From an uncultured Paracoccaceae bacterium (GTDB taxonomy: Bacteria > Pseudomonadota > Alphaproteobacteria > Rhodobacterales > Rhodobacteraceae): a stretch of 64,000 bases of DNA. The translations under genes were made by a program, and so were the position numbers. Below, piece by piece: positions 36,226 to 44,695 of the stretch. A model generated the notes under the pieces. That model was given only the letters and a program-made list of their open reading frames with translations, searched no databases and was not told the origin of the DNA. Location of the stretch: contig CALMSR010000072.1 of NCBI GenBank assembly GCA_937872465.1, forward strand, positions 1 through 64,000, in the 5' to 3' direction. Within the stretch, counting starts at the first letter, position 1, and every line of letters starts with the position of its first letter.

Positions 36226-37938
36226 ATGAGTCGTATTGTGCTGGCATTCGCCGCCTGTCTTGCGGTCCTGTCGTTCGGCGCTCCGCGAAATCCCGAAGGC
36301 CCGGACGGCTGGCGTGTCGACCTCGCCGCGGCGCATGCCCGGGGCGCCGACGACCATGACGACGATCATGATCATGATCACGACGACGATCACGATCACG
36401 ATCACGATCGCGACGACGATCACGATCATGGTGGTCGAGGCGAGGGCGACGGCGACAACGGCCATGGCGGCAAGGGCGACGGCAGCGGGAACACCGGCGG
36501 CGACGGCCATGGCGGTGGCGGAGACGGCGGCGACGGCAACGACGGCAACGGCGGCAAGGGCGAGGGGAACGACGGCAACGGCAACGGGAACGCCGGCAAC
36601 GACGGCGATGGCGGCGATGCGACCGGTGGCGGGATCGGCGGCGGGATCGGCGGGCGCCGGGTCATCGAGGCCCCGGGCGCATCCTCCGCGGGCGATTCCT
36701 CGCTCGGCAACGAGGAGGGCTGGCAGCGCGCCGGCGGGGTCGGGCGCAGGGCTCCCGGGCCGGATCTTCCGAACCCGTTCGCGGCGCTGCTCGCGGCGAC
36801 CGGCCCCTTGGGCTGGGACGCGCCGCAGCCGGCGAACGCGGCCGGGGCGGAGCGGGTCTTTCTCGCGGCGGGAACCGATGCGCCGGCGTTCCGCGACAAC
36901 GAGGTCTCGGCGCTGGGGCTGACGCCGGAGGCGCTGGAGCGGCTCGAGGGCCTCGGCTTCTCGGTGATCTCGGAGCGGCGCATCGGCATCCTGGTCGATC
37001 AGGTGCTCGCCCGCCTGCGCACGCCGCCGGGGATCGGCGCCGAGGACGGGCTGGCGCTGGCGCAGGCGGAGGCGCCGGGGGTCTCCTTCGATCTCAGCCA
37101 TCTCTACCGGCTGAGCCAGGGGGTGCAACCGGTACCGGTGGCCTATGGCTCGGAGCTGGTCGGCTTCTTCGGGGCGAGCAGCTGCCCGGTGGAGACGCGC
37201 ATCGGCCTGATCGACACCGCGATCGCCCGGCATCCCGCGCTCGCCGGCGCCTCGATCCGCTCGGACAGCTTCGTGGACCGGGACGCCGAGACCAGCGTGA
37301 TCCACGGCACCGCCATCGCGAGCATCCTGGTCGGCGACGTGCCGGGCGTGCTGCCGCTGGTGCCGGGCGCAGGGCTCTTTGCCGCGAATGTCTTCGCCTA
37401 TGAAGGCGATTCGCTGCGGAGCGACGTGACCGCGATCATCGCCGCGCTCGACTGGATGGATTCCCAGCGCGTGAAGGTGGTCAACATGTCGCTGATGGGG
37501 CCGCCGAACGCCCTGCTCGAACGGGGCGTGATGGCCGCGGCCCAGCGCGGGCAGATCCTGCTCGCGGCCGCGGGCAATTTCGGCCCCGGGGCGCCGCCGG
37601 CCTATCCGGCCGCCTATGGCCCGGTGATCGCGGTGGCGGCGGTGGATGCGCGCAGCCGGCCCTATCCGCACAACAACCGCGGGCGCTACGTCGAGATCTC
37701 GGCGCCGGGCGTGGACATCTGGGGGGCCGATGCGCGCGGCGGCGAGACCTTCTGGACCGGGACCTCCTTCGCGGTCCCCTTCGCCGTCGGCGCGGTCGCC
37801 CGCGACGTCGCCACCGGCCGGGTGCGCAACATCAACGACGCGCGCGAGGCGCTGGCCGGCTCGGCGCAGGACCTCGGCGCCCCGGGCCGCGACCCGATCT
37901 TCGGCTACGGCCTGCTGAGGGCCGGCGACTGCTCGTGA
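36226..37938 (+). CDS. Secreted S8 (subtilisin-like) serine protease with Asp/His-rich segment
   Basis: The 570-aa protein has a signal peptide (MSRIVLAFAACLAVLSF). A run of Asp/His doublets (about residues 43-68) is followed by about 75 residues of Gly/Asn/Asp repeats. After a linker domain comes a compact peptidase S8 domain with Asp330 (GLIDTAIARHP), His360 (VIHGTAIAS), Asn451 (AAGNFGPG) and Ser514 (TGTSFAVPFA), so it should be active. The Asp/His stretch is a likely calcium or zinc reservoir. The repeats at DNA level (cac/gac/gat/cat units) may expand or shrink. It faces the ECF sigma gene and is preceded by GGGAGGAGAGG. Confidence 0.9.
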   Translation: MSRIVLAFAACLAVLSFGAPRNPEGPDGWRVDLAAAHARGADDHDDDHDHDHDDDHDHDHDRDDDHDHGGRGEGDGDNGHGGKGDGSGNTGGDGHGGGGDGGDGNDGNGGKGEGNDGNGNGNAGNDGDGGDATGGGIGGGIGGRRVIEAPGASSAGDSSLGNEEGWQRAGGVGRRAPGPDLPNPFAALLAATGPLGWDAPQPANAAGAERVFLAAGTDAPAFRDNEVSALGLTPEALERLEGLGFSVISERRIGILVDQVLARLRTPPGIGAEDGLALAQAEAPGVSFDLSHLYRLSQGVQPVPVAYGSELVGFFGASSCPVETRIGLIDTAIARHPALAGASIRSDSFVDRDAETSVIHGTAIASILVGDVPGVLPLVPGAGLFAANVFAYEGDSLRSDVTAIIAALDWMDSQRVKVVNMSLMGPPNALLERGVMAAAQRGQILLAAAGNFGPGAPPAYPAAYGPVIAVAAVDARSRPYPHNNRGRYVEISAPGVDIWGADARGGETFWTGTSFAVPFAVGAVARDVATGRVRNINDAREALAGSAQDLGAPGRDPIFGYGLLRAGDCS

Positions 37939-38038
37939 CCGGGCGCCCGCGGACCCGGCGCCGCGCCGCGGTCGGCAAAGGGGTTTGACAAGCGGGGGCT
38001 CCGGCCGGACCCTGCCGCGGGAAGCGAGGGAGGCGGCG

Positions 38039-39034
38039 ATGGGCTTCGAGGCTCTGGTGGTCGACAAGGACGGGGAAGGCAAGACCCATGCCGCGGTGCG
38101 CCGGCTGGAGGTCGACGACCTGCCCGCGGGCGAGGTGACGGTCGCGGTCCGCTACAGCACGGTCAATTACAAGGACGGGCTCTGCATCGGCCCCGGCGCG
38201 GGGCTGGTGCGCAAATACCCGCATGTGCCGGGCATCGATTTCGCCGGGATCGTCGAGCAATCCTCCGATCCCCGCTACGCCCCCGGCGACGCGGTGGTGC
38301 TGACCGGCTGGCGGGTCGGCGAGGCGCATTGGGGCGGCTATGCGCAGAAGGCCCGCGTCCGGGCGGACTGGCTGGTGCCCTTGCCAGACGGCCTGACGCT
38401 GCGCCAGGCGATGGCGATCGGCACCGCCGGCTTCACCGCGATGCTGGCGGTGATCGCGCTCGAGGAGCACGGGCTGGCGCCGGGGCACGGGCCGGTGCTG
38501 GTGACCGGCGCCGCGGGCGGGGTCGGCTCGGTGGCGGTGGCGGTGCTGGCGCGGCTCGGCCACGAGGTCGCCGCGGTCACCGGACGGCCGGAGACCGAGG
38601 CCTATCTGCGCGGCCTCGGCGCGAGCCGGATCGTGCCCCGCGAAGAGATCGCCGAAACGATCGCGCGGCCGATGGAATCCGAGACCTGGGCGGGATGCAT
38701 CGACGCGGTCGGCGGCACGGTGCTGGCGCGGGTGACCAAGCAGCTCAAATACCGCTGCTCGGTGGCCGCGGTCGGCAATGCCGGCGGGCTCGACGTGCCG
38801 CTCAGCGTCATCCCGTTCCTGCTGCGCGGCGTGAACATCCTCGGCATCGACAGCGTGCTCCAGCCCTTCGAGAACCGCATCCGTGCCTGGGGCCGGTTGA
38901 CCCGCGATCTCGACCTCGACATGCTGGAGGGCATGGTCCGTTCGGCCACCCTCGCCGATCTGCCCGGGCTCGGCCGGGACATTCTGAAGGGCAGGGTGCA
39001 GGGCCGCGTCGTGGTGGATGTCGCCGGGGCATGA
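38039..39034 (+). CDS. acuI: Acryloyl-CoA reductase-type MDR oxidoreductase
   Basis: The 331-aa zinc-free medium-chain reductase matches the AcuI/YhdH family: YSTVNYKDGLCIG, HVPGIDFAGIVE, the NADPH site VTGAAGGVGSVAVAVL and GGLDVPLSVIPFLLRGVNI. AcuI reduces toxic acryloyl-CoA to propionyl-CoA in DMSP and 3-hydroxypropionate metabolism of marine Rhodobacteraceae. I chose the ATG at 38039; earlier in-frame sequence is not conserved. The BCCT carrier follows on the same strand 185 bp later, a pairing that fits DMSP uptake and breakdown. Confidence 0.88.
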   Translation: MGFEALVVDKDGEGKTHAAVRRLEVDDLPAGEVTVAVRYSTVNYKDGLCIGPGAGLVRKYPHVPGIDFAGIVEQSSDPRYAPGDAVVLTGWRVGEAHWGGYAQKARVRADWLVPLPDGLTLRQAMAIGTAGFTAMLAVIALEEHGLAPGHGPVLVTGAAGGVGSVAVAVLARLGHEVAAVTGRPETEAYLRGLGASRIVPREEIAETIARPMESETWAGCIDAVGGTVLARVTKQLKYRCSVAAVGNAGGLDVPLSVIPFLLRGVNILGIDSVLQPFENRIRAWGRLTRDLDLDMLEGMVRSATLADLPGLGRDILKGRVQGRVVVDVAGA

Positions 39035-39219
39035 CCGTGACGATCCGTGTCCGGTGGGGACACAATCCCGGGGCGAACCTCTGCGTTCGCAGTCGCGCGA
39101 TCGGATTTCGCACGACGACGGGCTGACGGTGCCGGACCCCTGCCGGTCGCATTTCGCGGGTCGATCCCCCGTGATCGGCCCAGGATGGCGCGACAGGAAG
39201 CAAAGGGGAAGCGAACCGC

Positions 39220-40848
39220 ATGGCAGAGAGCGACATCACCGACGTCCCGATGGATCCGTCGGTCAAATACGAGATCGGACAGGACAATATCCAGACGTCG
39301 GTCGGCCCCTTCGGGCTCGACATCCACAACCCGGTCTTTCTCGTCTCCGGGCTCGGCATCCTCGCCTTCGTGCTCGGGACGCTGATGTTTCCCGAGGGCG
39401 CGACCGCGCTCTTCAACGGCATCCGCGGCTGGCTGACCAACCACCTCGACTGGTTCTTCATCATCGCGGGCAACGTCTTCGTGATCTTCTGCCTGCTCCT
39501 GATCGTGACGCCGCTCGGCAACGTGCGCCTCGGGGGCGCGGACGCCACGCCCGACTACAGCTATTTCGGCTGGTTCGCGATGCTCTTCGCGGCCGGAATG
39601 GGCATCGGCCTGATGTTCTTCGGCGTGCTCGAGCCGGTCTATCACATGGCGATCTCGGAGCCGCTCGGCGTGCCGTCTCCGTTCGATGCCGACGGCAACC
39701 TGATCCCCGAGAACGTGGCGGCGGCGCGCGCCATGGGCATGGCCGCGACCACCTATCACTGGGCGCTGCACCCTTGGGCGATGTATGCGGTGGTCGCGCT
39801 GGCGCTCGCCTTCTTCACCTATAACCGCGGGCTGCCGCTGACGATCCGCTCGGCCTTCTATCCGATCTTCGGCAACCGGGTCTGGGGGCCGACGGGCCAC
39901 GTGATCGACACGGTCGCGGTCTTCGCCACGCTCTTCGGCCTCGCCACCTCGCTCGGCTTCGGCGCCGAGCAGGCGGTGGCCGGGCTCAACTATCTCTTCG
40001 GCGTCCCGAACACCGACGCCATCAAGGTGATCCTGATCATCGCGATCACGGCGGTGGCGCTCACCTCGGTGCTCAAGGGTCTCGACGGTGGGGTGAAGCG
40101 CGCCTCCGAGATCAACATGGTGCTCGCCTTCATCCTGCTGGTCTTCGTGATCTTCACGGCCGGGGCAGGGCGGATCTTCGGCGATTTCTTCGCCACGCTC
40201 CGCGCCTATGTCGGCGAGCTCGTTCCGCTCTCCAGTCCCTTCGGCCGCAGCGACGACGGCTTCCGCCACGGCTGGACCGCCTTCTACTGGGCCTGGTGGA
40301 TCTCCTGGTCGCCCTTCGTCGGCATGTTCATCGCGCGCGTGAGCCGCGGCCGCAGCGTGCGGGAATTCGTGATCTGCGTGCTGCTGATCCCGAGCCTCGT
40401 CTGCACGCTCTGGATGGCGGTCTTCGGCGGCACGGCGATCGAGCAGGTGCTGACCAACCCGGACAGCGCGGTCAAGGCCTATGTGATCGACAGCTACAGC
40501 CCGGAGCTCTCGCTCTTCGGCATGCTGTCGGAACTGCCGCTCGCCCCGATCACCTCGGTGATCGGCATCATCCTGGTGATCGTCTTCTTCGTCACCTCGT
40601 CGGATTCCGGCTCGCTCGTCATCGACACCATCACCGCCGGCGGCAAGACCGACGGGCCGCTGCCGCAGCGGGTGTTCTGGTGCGTGCTCGAAGGATTGGT
40701 GGCCATCGCGCTGCTGCTCGGCGGGGGGCTCGCGGCCCTGCAATCCATGGCGGTGGCGACGGGCTTTCCCTTCGCGGTGCTGCTCCTCCTGATGTGCGTG
40801 GCGATCTGGATGGGGCTGCGCGCGGAGCGGCGCGGCATGCCGCTCTAG
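39220..40848 (+). CDS. BCCT-family betaine/choline/carnitine (or DMSP) transporter
   Basis: The 542-aa membrane protein has about twelve helices and the BCCT signatures GMGIGLMFFGVLEP and FYWAWWISWSPFVGMF, with the conserved RGRSVREF that follows. BCCT carriers bring in quaternary ammonium or sulfonium compounds; DddT members bring in DMSP. With acuI just upstream and an MttB-like methyltransferase in the window, methylated osmolytes are the probable cargo. A 13-bp hairpin lies 12 bases past the stop. Confidence 0.93.
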   Translation: MAESDITDVPMDPSVKYEIGQDNIQTSVGPFGLDIHNPVFLVSGLGILAFVLGTLMFPEGATALFNGIRGWLTNHLDWFFIIAGNVFVIFCLLLIVTPLGNVRLGGADATPDYSYFGWFAMLFAAGMGIGLMFFGVLEPVYHMAISEPLGVPSPFDADGNLIPENVAAARAMGMAATTYHWALHPWAMYAVVALALAFFTYNRGLPLTIRSAFYPIFGNRVWGPTGHVIDTVAVFATLFGLATSLGFGAEQAVAGLNYLFGVPNTDAIKVILIIAITAVALTSVLKGLDGGVKRASEINMVLAFILLVFVIFTAGAGRIFGDFFATLRAYVGELVPLSSPFGRSDDGFRHGWTAFYWAWWISWSPFVGMFIARVSRGRSVREFVICVLLIPSLVCTLWMAVFGGTAIEQVLTNPDSAVKAYVIDSYSPELSLFGMLSELPLAPITSVIGIILVIVFFVTSSDSGSLVIDTITAGGKTDGPLPQRVFWCVLEGLVAIALLLGGGLAALQSMAVATGFPFAVLLLLMCVAIWMGLRAERRGMPL

Positions 40849-40859
40849 GCTGAGCCCGG

Positions 40860-40894
40860 GGCCGGCCCCCGCGCGGATGCTGCGGGGGCCGGCC
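40860..40894 (+). terminator. Strong 13-bp hairpin after the BCCT gene
   Basis: GGCCGGCCCCCGC pairs perfectly with GCGGGGGCCGGCC around a nine-base loop. It starts 12 bases after the BCCT stop codon. It is followed by ATTT rather than a long U-tract, so termination efficiency is uncertain. Confidence 0.5.
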
Positions 40895-40938
40895 GGCGGA
40901 TTTGAAACCCGCGCGGGGCGGGCCAGGTTATCCCCGCC

Positions 40939-42384
40939 ATGAGCGATGCCACGCCCGTCCTCTTCTGGTTCCGGCGCGATCTGCGCCTGAGCGACAATCC
41001 CGGCCTCGCCGCCGCCTGCCGCGACGGCGGTCCGGTGGTGCCGGTCTTCCTGCTCGACCCGGAGACCGAGACGCTCGGCGCGGCGGCGCGATGGCGGCTC
41101 GGCCGCTCGCTCGCGGATCTCGGCGCGCGGCTCGAGGCGATCGGCAGCCGCCTGATCCTGCGCCGCGGACCGGCCGCCTTCACGCTGGAGGCGCTGGCGG
41201 CGGAGACCGGCGCGCGCCGGGTCCGCTGGACGCGGCTCTATGCGCCGGAGACGGTCGCCCGGGACCGGCAGGTCAAGGCGCGCCTGACGGCCGCGGCCTT
41301 GGGGGCGACCAGCCATCCGGGGCATCTGCTCCACGAGCCCTGGGAGGTCGCGACCGGCGCCGGCGGTGCCTACCGGGTCTTCACGCCGTTCTGGCGCGCG
41401 ATCGCGCGGCGCGGCCCGGACGAGCCCCTGCCGGGGATCGGCCGGATCCCGGCGCCGGCGGCCTGGCCGGCCTCCGACGTGCTGGCGGAGTGGCGGCTCG
41501 GCGCGGGCATGGACCGCGGCGCCGCCGTGGTCGCGCGCCACGCGAAGATCGGCGAGGCCGCCGCCGCCGCACGGCTGGCCGAGTTCCTCGAACACCGGAT
41601 CGGGCGCTATGGCCGCGACCGGGACCGCCCCGATCGCGACGGGACATCGGGGCTCTCGGAGAACCTCACCTGGGGCGAGATCTCGGTGCGGACCGTCTGG
41701 CATGCCGCGCGCCGCGCCGAGGCGGAAGGTGCTGCGGGCGCCACGGCCTTTCTCAGGCAACTCGGCTGGCGGGACTTCGCCTGGCACCTGATCTGGCATT
41801 GCCCGGAGATCGCGGAGCGGAACTGGCGCGCCGTCTGGGACGATTTTCCCTGGCGCGCGGAGAATGCGGAGGCCGAACGCTGGCGGCGCGGCATGACCGG
41901 CGAGCCGATGGTCGATGCCGGCATGCGCGAGATGTATGTCACGGGCAGGATGCACAACCGCGTCCGCATGCTGGTGGCGAGCTATCTCACCAAGCATCTG
42001 ATGACCCATTGGAGGATCGGCGCCGACTGGTTCGCGGAATGCCTGACCGACTGGGATCCGGCCTCGAACGCGATGGGCTGGCAATGGGTCGCAGGCTCCG
42101 GCCCGGACGCGGCGCCGTTCTTCCGCGTCTTCAATCCCGCGCTTCAGGCGGAGAAATTCGATCCCGAGGGCGCCTATCGCCGCCGTTTCGTGGCCGAACC
42201 GGCGGCAGGGCCGCCCCATGCCGATGCGCGGGCCTATTTCGAGGCGGTGCCGCGATCCTGGGGCCTCGATCCCTGCGCGGCCTATCCCGAGCCCCTGGTC
42301 GACCTGAAGGCCGGCAGGCGGGCGGCGCTGGACGCCTACCGCAAGCATGTCGCCGCCAGCGCGGGCGGGCGCGCGCCCGCCTGA
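40939..42384 (+). CDS. phrB: Deoxyribodipyrimidine photolyase (class I CPD)
   Basis: The 481-aa flavoprotein has the N-terminal antenna domain (VLFWFRRDLRLSDNPGL) and the C-terminal FAD domain. The latter has LRQLGWRDFAWHLIWH, the TGRMHNRVRMLVASYLTKHL stretch and the WDPASNAMGWQWVAG segment with electron-transfer tryptophans. It should split cyclobutane pyrimidine dimers using blue light. The next gene is cfa and chrR lies nearby. In Rhodobacter sphaeroides a photolyase and a cyclopropane synthase gene are neighbours controlled by the singlet-oxygen sigma factor RpoE. Confidence 0.93.
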   Translation: MSDATPVLFWFRRDLRLSDNPGLAAACRDGGPVVPVFLLDPETETLGAAARWRLGRSLADLGARLEAIGSRLILRRGPAAFTLEALAAETGARRVRWTRLYAPETVARDRQVKARLTAAALGATSHPGHLLHEPWEVATGAGGAYRVFTPFWRAIARRGPDEPLPGIGRIPAPAAWPASDVLAEWRLGAGMDRGAAVVARHAKIGEAAAAARLAEFLEHRIGRYGRDRDRPDRDGTSGLSENLTWGEISVRTVWHAARRAEAEGAAGATAFLRQLGWRDFAWHLIWHCPEIAERNWRAVWDDFPWRAENAEAERWRRGMTGEPMVDAGMREMYVTGRMHNRVRMLVASYLTKHLMTHWRIGADWFAECLTDWDPASNAMGWQWVAGSGPDAAPFFRVFNPALQAEKFDPEGAYRRRFVAEPAAGPPHADARAYFEAVPRSWGLDPCAAYPEPLVDLKAGRRAALDAYRKHVAASAGGRAPA

Positions 42385-42595
42385 CCGGGTGCAAACCCGA
42401 CGCTCGCGCCGGAGGCTGCCACCGGCACGACGCGGGCGCGCCGCTCCCGCCCGGGGCCGGGCGCCGCCCTCGTCTTGGGGCGGGACCGCCGAGGAAGAAA
42501 AAATCGAACGCCAGATGCGATCGCCCTGCAGCGCGGACACGCAACGCTTGGAATTTCCGGCGAAATCGGTTCTTATTCTCTGGCGGAGGGTGAAC

Positions 42596-43822
42596 ATGCG
42601 GGATGACCTGGCACGGGTGGAAACCTCGACGCGCGGGCAGCGCGACCTGCCGCGCTGGTTCTCGACCAGCTTCGCGCTGCTTCAGGGCATCCGCACCGGA
42701 AGCGTCGATGTGGCACTGCCCGACGGGCGGGTCTTCCGGGCCGAGGGCGAGGAGCCCGGGCCGGCGGCGCGGCTCGTGATCCGCGACGCGCGGGTCTTCG
42801 CCCGGGTGGCGCGCGAGGGCGAGCTCGGCTTCTGCGAGGCCTATCTCGACGGCTGGTGGGACACCCCCGACCTGCAGGCGCTGCTCGACGTGATCCTCAG
42901 CAACAAGAACTGGGTCGACCGCACGCATCCGCTCGCGGCACTCCTGCGCGCCAGCCAGCGCTTCATGCACTGGCTGAACGCCAATACGAGGTCCCAGGCG
43001 AAGCGAAACATCGCCCATCACTACGACCTCGGCAACGGCTTCTACCGCCACTGGCTCGACGAGACGATGACCTATTCCTCCGCGCTCTTCGATCAGCAGA
43101 GCGAGGATCTCTCCGCGGCACAGCGCCGCAAATACGCCAGCGTGCTCGACCGCATCGGCGCCGGCGAGGGGCAGCATCTGCTCGAGATCGGCTGCGGCTG
43201 GGGGGGCTTCGCGGAATATGCCGCCGGGGAGCGCGGGGTGAAGGTCACGGGCCTCACGATCAGCCGCCAGCAGCACGATTTCGCCCGGCACCGCATCCAG
43301 GCGGCGGGGCTCGGCGAGCGGGTGGCGATCGAGCTGCGCGACTACCGCGACGAGCGCGGCGCCTATGACGGCATCGCCTCGATCGAGATGTTCGAGGCGG
43401 TGGGCGAGAAATACTGGCCCGCCTTCTTCGACACCGTGCGCGACCGGCTCAAGCCCGGCACGCAGGCGACGATCCAGGTCATCACCATCCCGGATTCGCT
43501 CTTTCCCACCTACCGCAAGACGGTGGACTTCATCCAGAAATACATCTTCCCCGGGGGCATGCTGCCGAGCCCCGGGGCGCTGCAGGCCCAGATCCTGCGC
43601 GCGGGCCTCAAGCCGGTGGGCTCGCTGGAATTCGGCCAGAGCTATTCCGAGACCCTGCGGCGCTGGCATGCCGCCTTCAACGCGGCCTGGGCCGAGATCC
43701 AGCCGCTCGGCTTCGACGAGCGCTTCCGGCGCATGTGGAACCTCTATCTCACCTCCTGCGCGGCCTCGTTCCTCACGGGAACGACCGACGTCGCCCAGGT
43801 GACGATGCGCCGGCCGGCCTGA
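42596..43822 (+). CDS. cfa: Cyclopropane-fatty-acyl-phospholipid synthase-family methyltransferase
   Basis: The 408-aa SAM-dependent enzyme has the CFA N-terminal domain (with the YLDGWWDTPDL segment), SNIAHHYDLGNGFY-type residues and the SAM site LLEIGCGWGGFAEYA. The C-terminal part keeps the catalytic GGMLPSPGALQ loop. It would methylenate unsaturated phospholipid acyl chains and protect membranes under oxidative or acid stress. The start at ATG 42596 is preceded by GGAGGG. In the upstream 211-bp gap TTGGAA occurs with a TCTTAT 17 bp later, a possible promoter. Confidence 0.92.
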   Translation: MRDDLARVETSTRGQRDLPRWFSTSFALLQGIRTGSVDVALPDGRVFRAEGEEPGPAARLVIRDARVFARVAREGELGFCEAYLDGWWDTPDLQALLDVILSNKNWVDRTHPLAALLRASQRFMHWLNANTRSQAKRNIAHHYDLGNGFYRHWLDETMTYSSALFDQQSEDLSAAQRRKYASVLDRIGAGEGQHLLEIGCGWGGFAEYAAGERGVKVTGLTISRQQHDFARHRIQAAGLGERVAIELRDYRDERGAYDGIASIEMFEAVGEKYWPAFFDTVRDRLKPGTQATIQVITIPDSLFPTYRKTVDFIQKYIFPGGMLPSPGALQAQILRAGLKPVGSLEFGQSYSETLRRWHAAFNAAWAEIQPLGFDERFRRMWNLYLTSCAASFLTGTTDVAQVTMRRPA

Positions 43823-43916
43823 CGGCCTGCCCGTTCCGGATGGGGTGCGGGGTTTCCTTCCGTCTGCCGAAGGTCGCTTCGCATCCGGCCAGCACGAACC
43901 GGCGCCCCTGCAGGGA

Positions 43917-44570
43917 TCAGCCGGTCAGCAGGTTCAGCGCCGGGCCGAAGCGGCCGGTGAAGCGCATCCTGCCGGAGAGCACGAAGAGGCAGAGGCAGGT
44001 CTCGTTTCCGACGATCTCGGGGCGATGGTCGTCGTCCTCGTCGGCGCGGGCGATGTCGCCGCGGCCAAAGATCCGCTCGCCGTCGCGCATCTGCCCGGCG
44101 AGGATCAGGGTCGCCTCCTCCCCGGAATGGGTGTGGGCGGGGATGCGCACGCCCGGCCGCGCGCGCACGAGGCTGACCCGTTCCGCGCCGAAGCCTTCCA
44201 TCCGGTATTCCGCGAGCCCCGGCAGGCGGAAGCTCCAGCGGATCGCGTCGGTGCCGCCGCCCAGCCGCGCGCGCAGCGGCGCGGGCAGGGGCCAGCCGGG
44301 CTCGACCAGCGGCGCCGGCCCGGAACGGCCAGGTGCCTCCGCCCGCGCCTCGAACCGGGCGAGCGCGCGCGCGAGGCAATCCTCCCCGGTCGGCACCGCG
44401 GGCTCCTCCGCGAGCAGCCCGCCGCAGAGGCATTCGAGCGCCGCGACCGCATGCCGGCAGGCGGGGCAGAAGGTGAGATGGCACGCCACGAGCAGGCTCA
44501 TGCCGTCCGACAGCGAGCCCTCGGCATAGGCGCCGAGCGTCGTCTGCGAAGGATGCCGGTCCGGGTCCAC
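43917..44570 (-). CDS. chrR: ChrR-type anti-sigma factor with cupin domain
   Basis: The 217-aa protein has the N-terminal zinc anti-sigma motif His-x3-Cys-x2-Cys (CHLTFCPACR). Its C-terminal cupin carries the metal-ligand stretch HTHSGEEATLILAG and the typical MRDGERIFGRGD. This is the organisation of ChrR, which holds the sigma factor RpoE until singlet oxygen arrives. The start is GTG 44570. Normally rpoE is directly upstream in the same operon. Here the upstream neighbour is the divergent NUDIX gene and no sigma gene adjoins, so this may be a second or orphan ChrR. Confidence 0.88.
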   Translation of the reverse strand: MDPDRHPSQTTLGAYAEGSLSDGMSLLVACHLTFCPACRHAVAALECLCGGLLAEEPAVPTGEDCLARALARFEARAEAPGRSGPAPLVEPGWPLPAPLRARLGGGTDAIRWSFRLPGLAEYRMEGFGAERVSLVRARPGVRIPAHTHSGEEATLILAGQMRDGERIFGRGDIARADEDDDHRPEIVGNETCLCLFVLSGRMRFTGRFGPALNLLTG

Positions 44571-44598
44571 GGATGCCCCGCGTTCGAATTGCTTTGCC

Positions 44599-44628
44599 CT
44601 GATACGGGGAAATCGTGCAACTGGATCA
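44599..44628 (-). promoter_or_regulatory. Candidate RpoE-type promoter upstream of chrR
   Basis: On the minus strand TGATCC is followed by 18 bases and TATCAG. TGATCC with an 18-base spacer is the -35 half of Rhodobacter RpoE promoters; the -10 half agrees only in TAT. A TTGACA overlaps just upstream and offers a housekeeping alternative. The position, about 29 bp before the GTG start, fits either. Confidence 0.4.
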
Positions 44629-44695
44629 CTTGTCAACCGTCCGGGCGCGCCGGCGATGCATGGGATGGTGCGATTGTGGCCGCAGGGAGAATGCC

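Noticed and set aside
36340..36450. Short repeats that might be a CRISPR array
   Set aside because: The repeat units are codon-sized and in frame with the subtilase coding sequence. There are no spacers of constant length and no cas genes.
38602..42597. A 1,331-codon open frame on the minus strand
   Set aside because: It is antisense to acuI, BCCT and phrB, with extreme Arg/Asp/His content. The plus-strand genes have clear family motifs.
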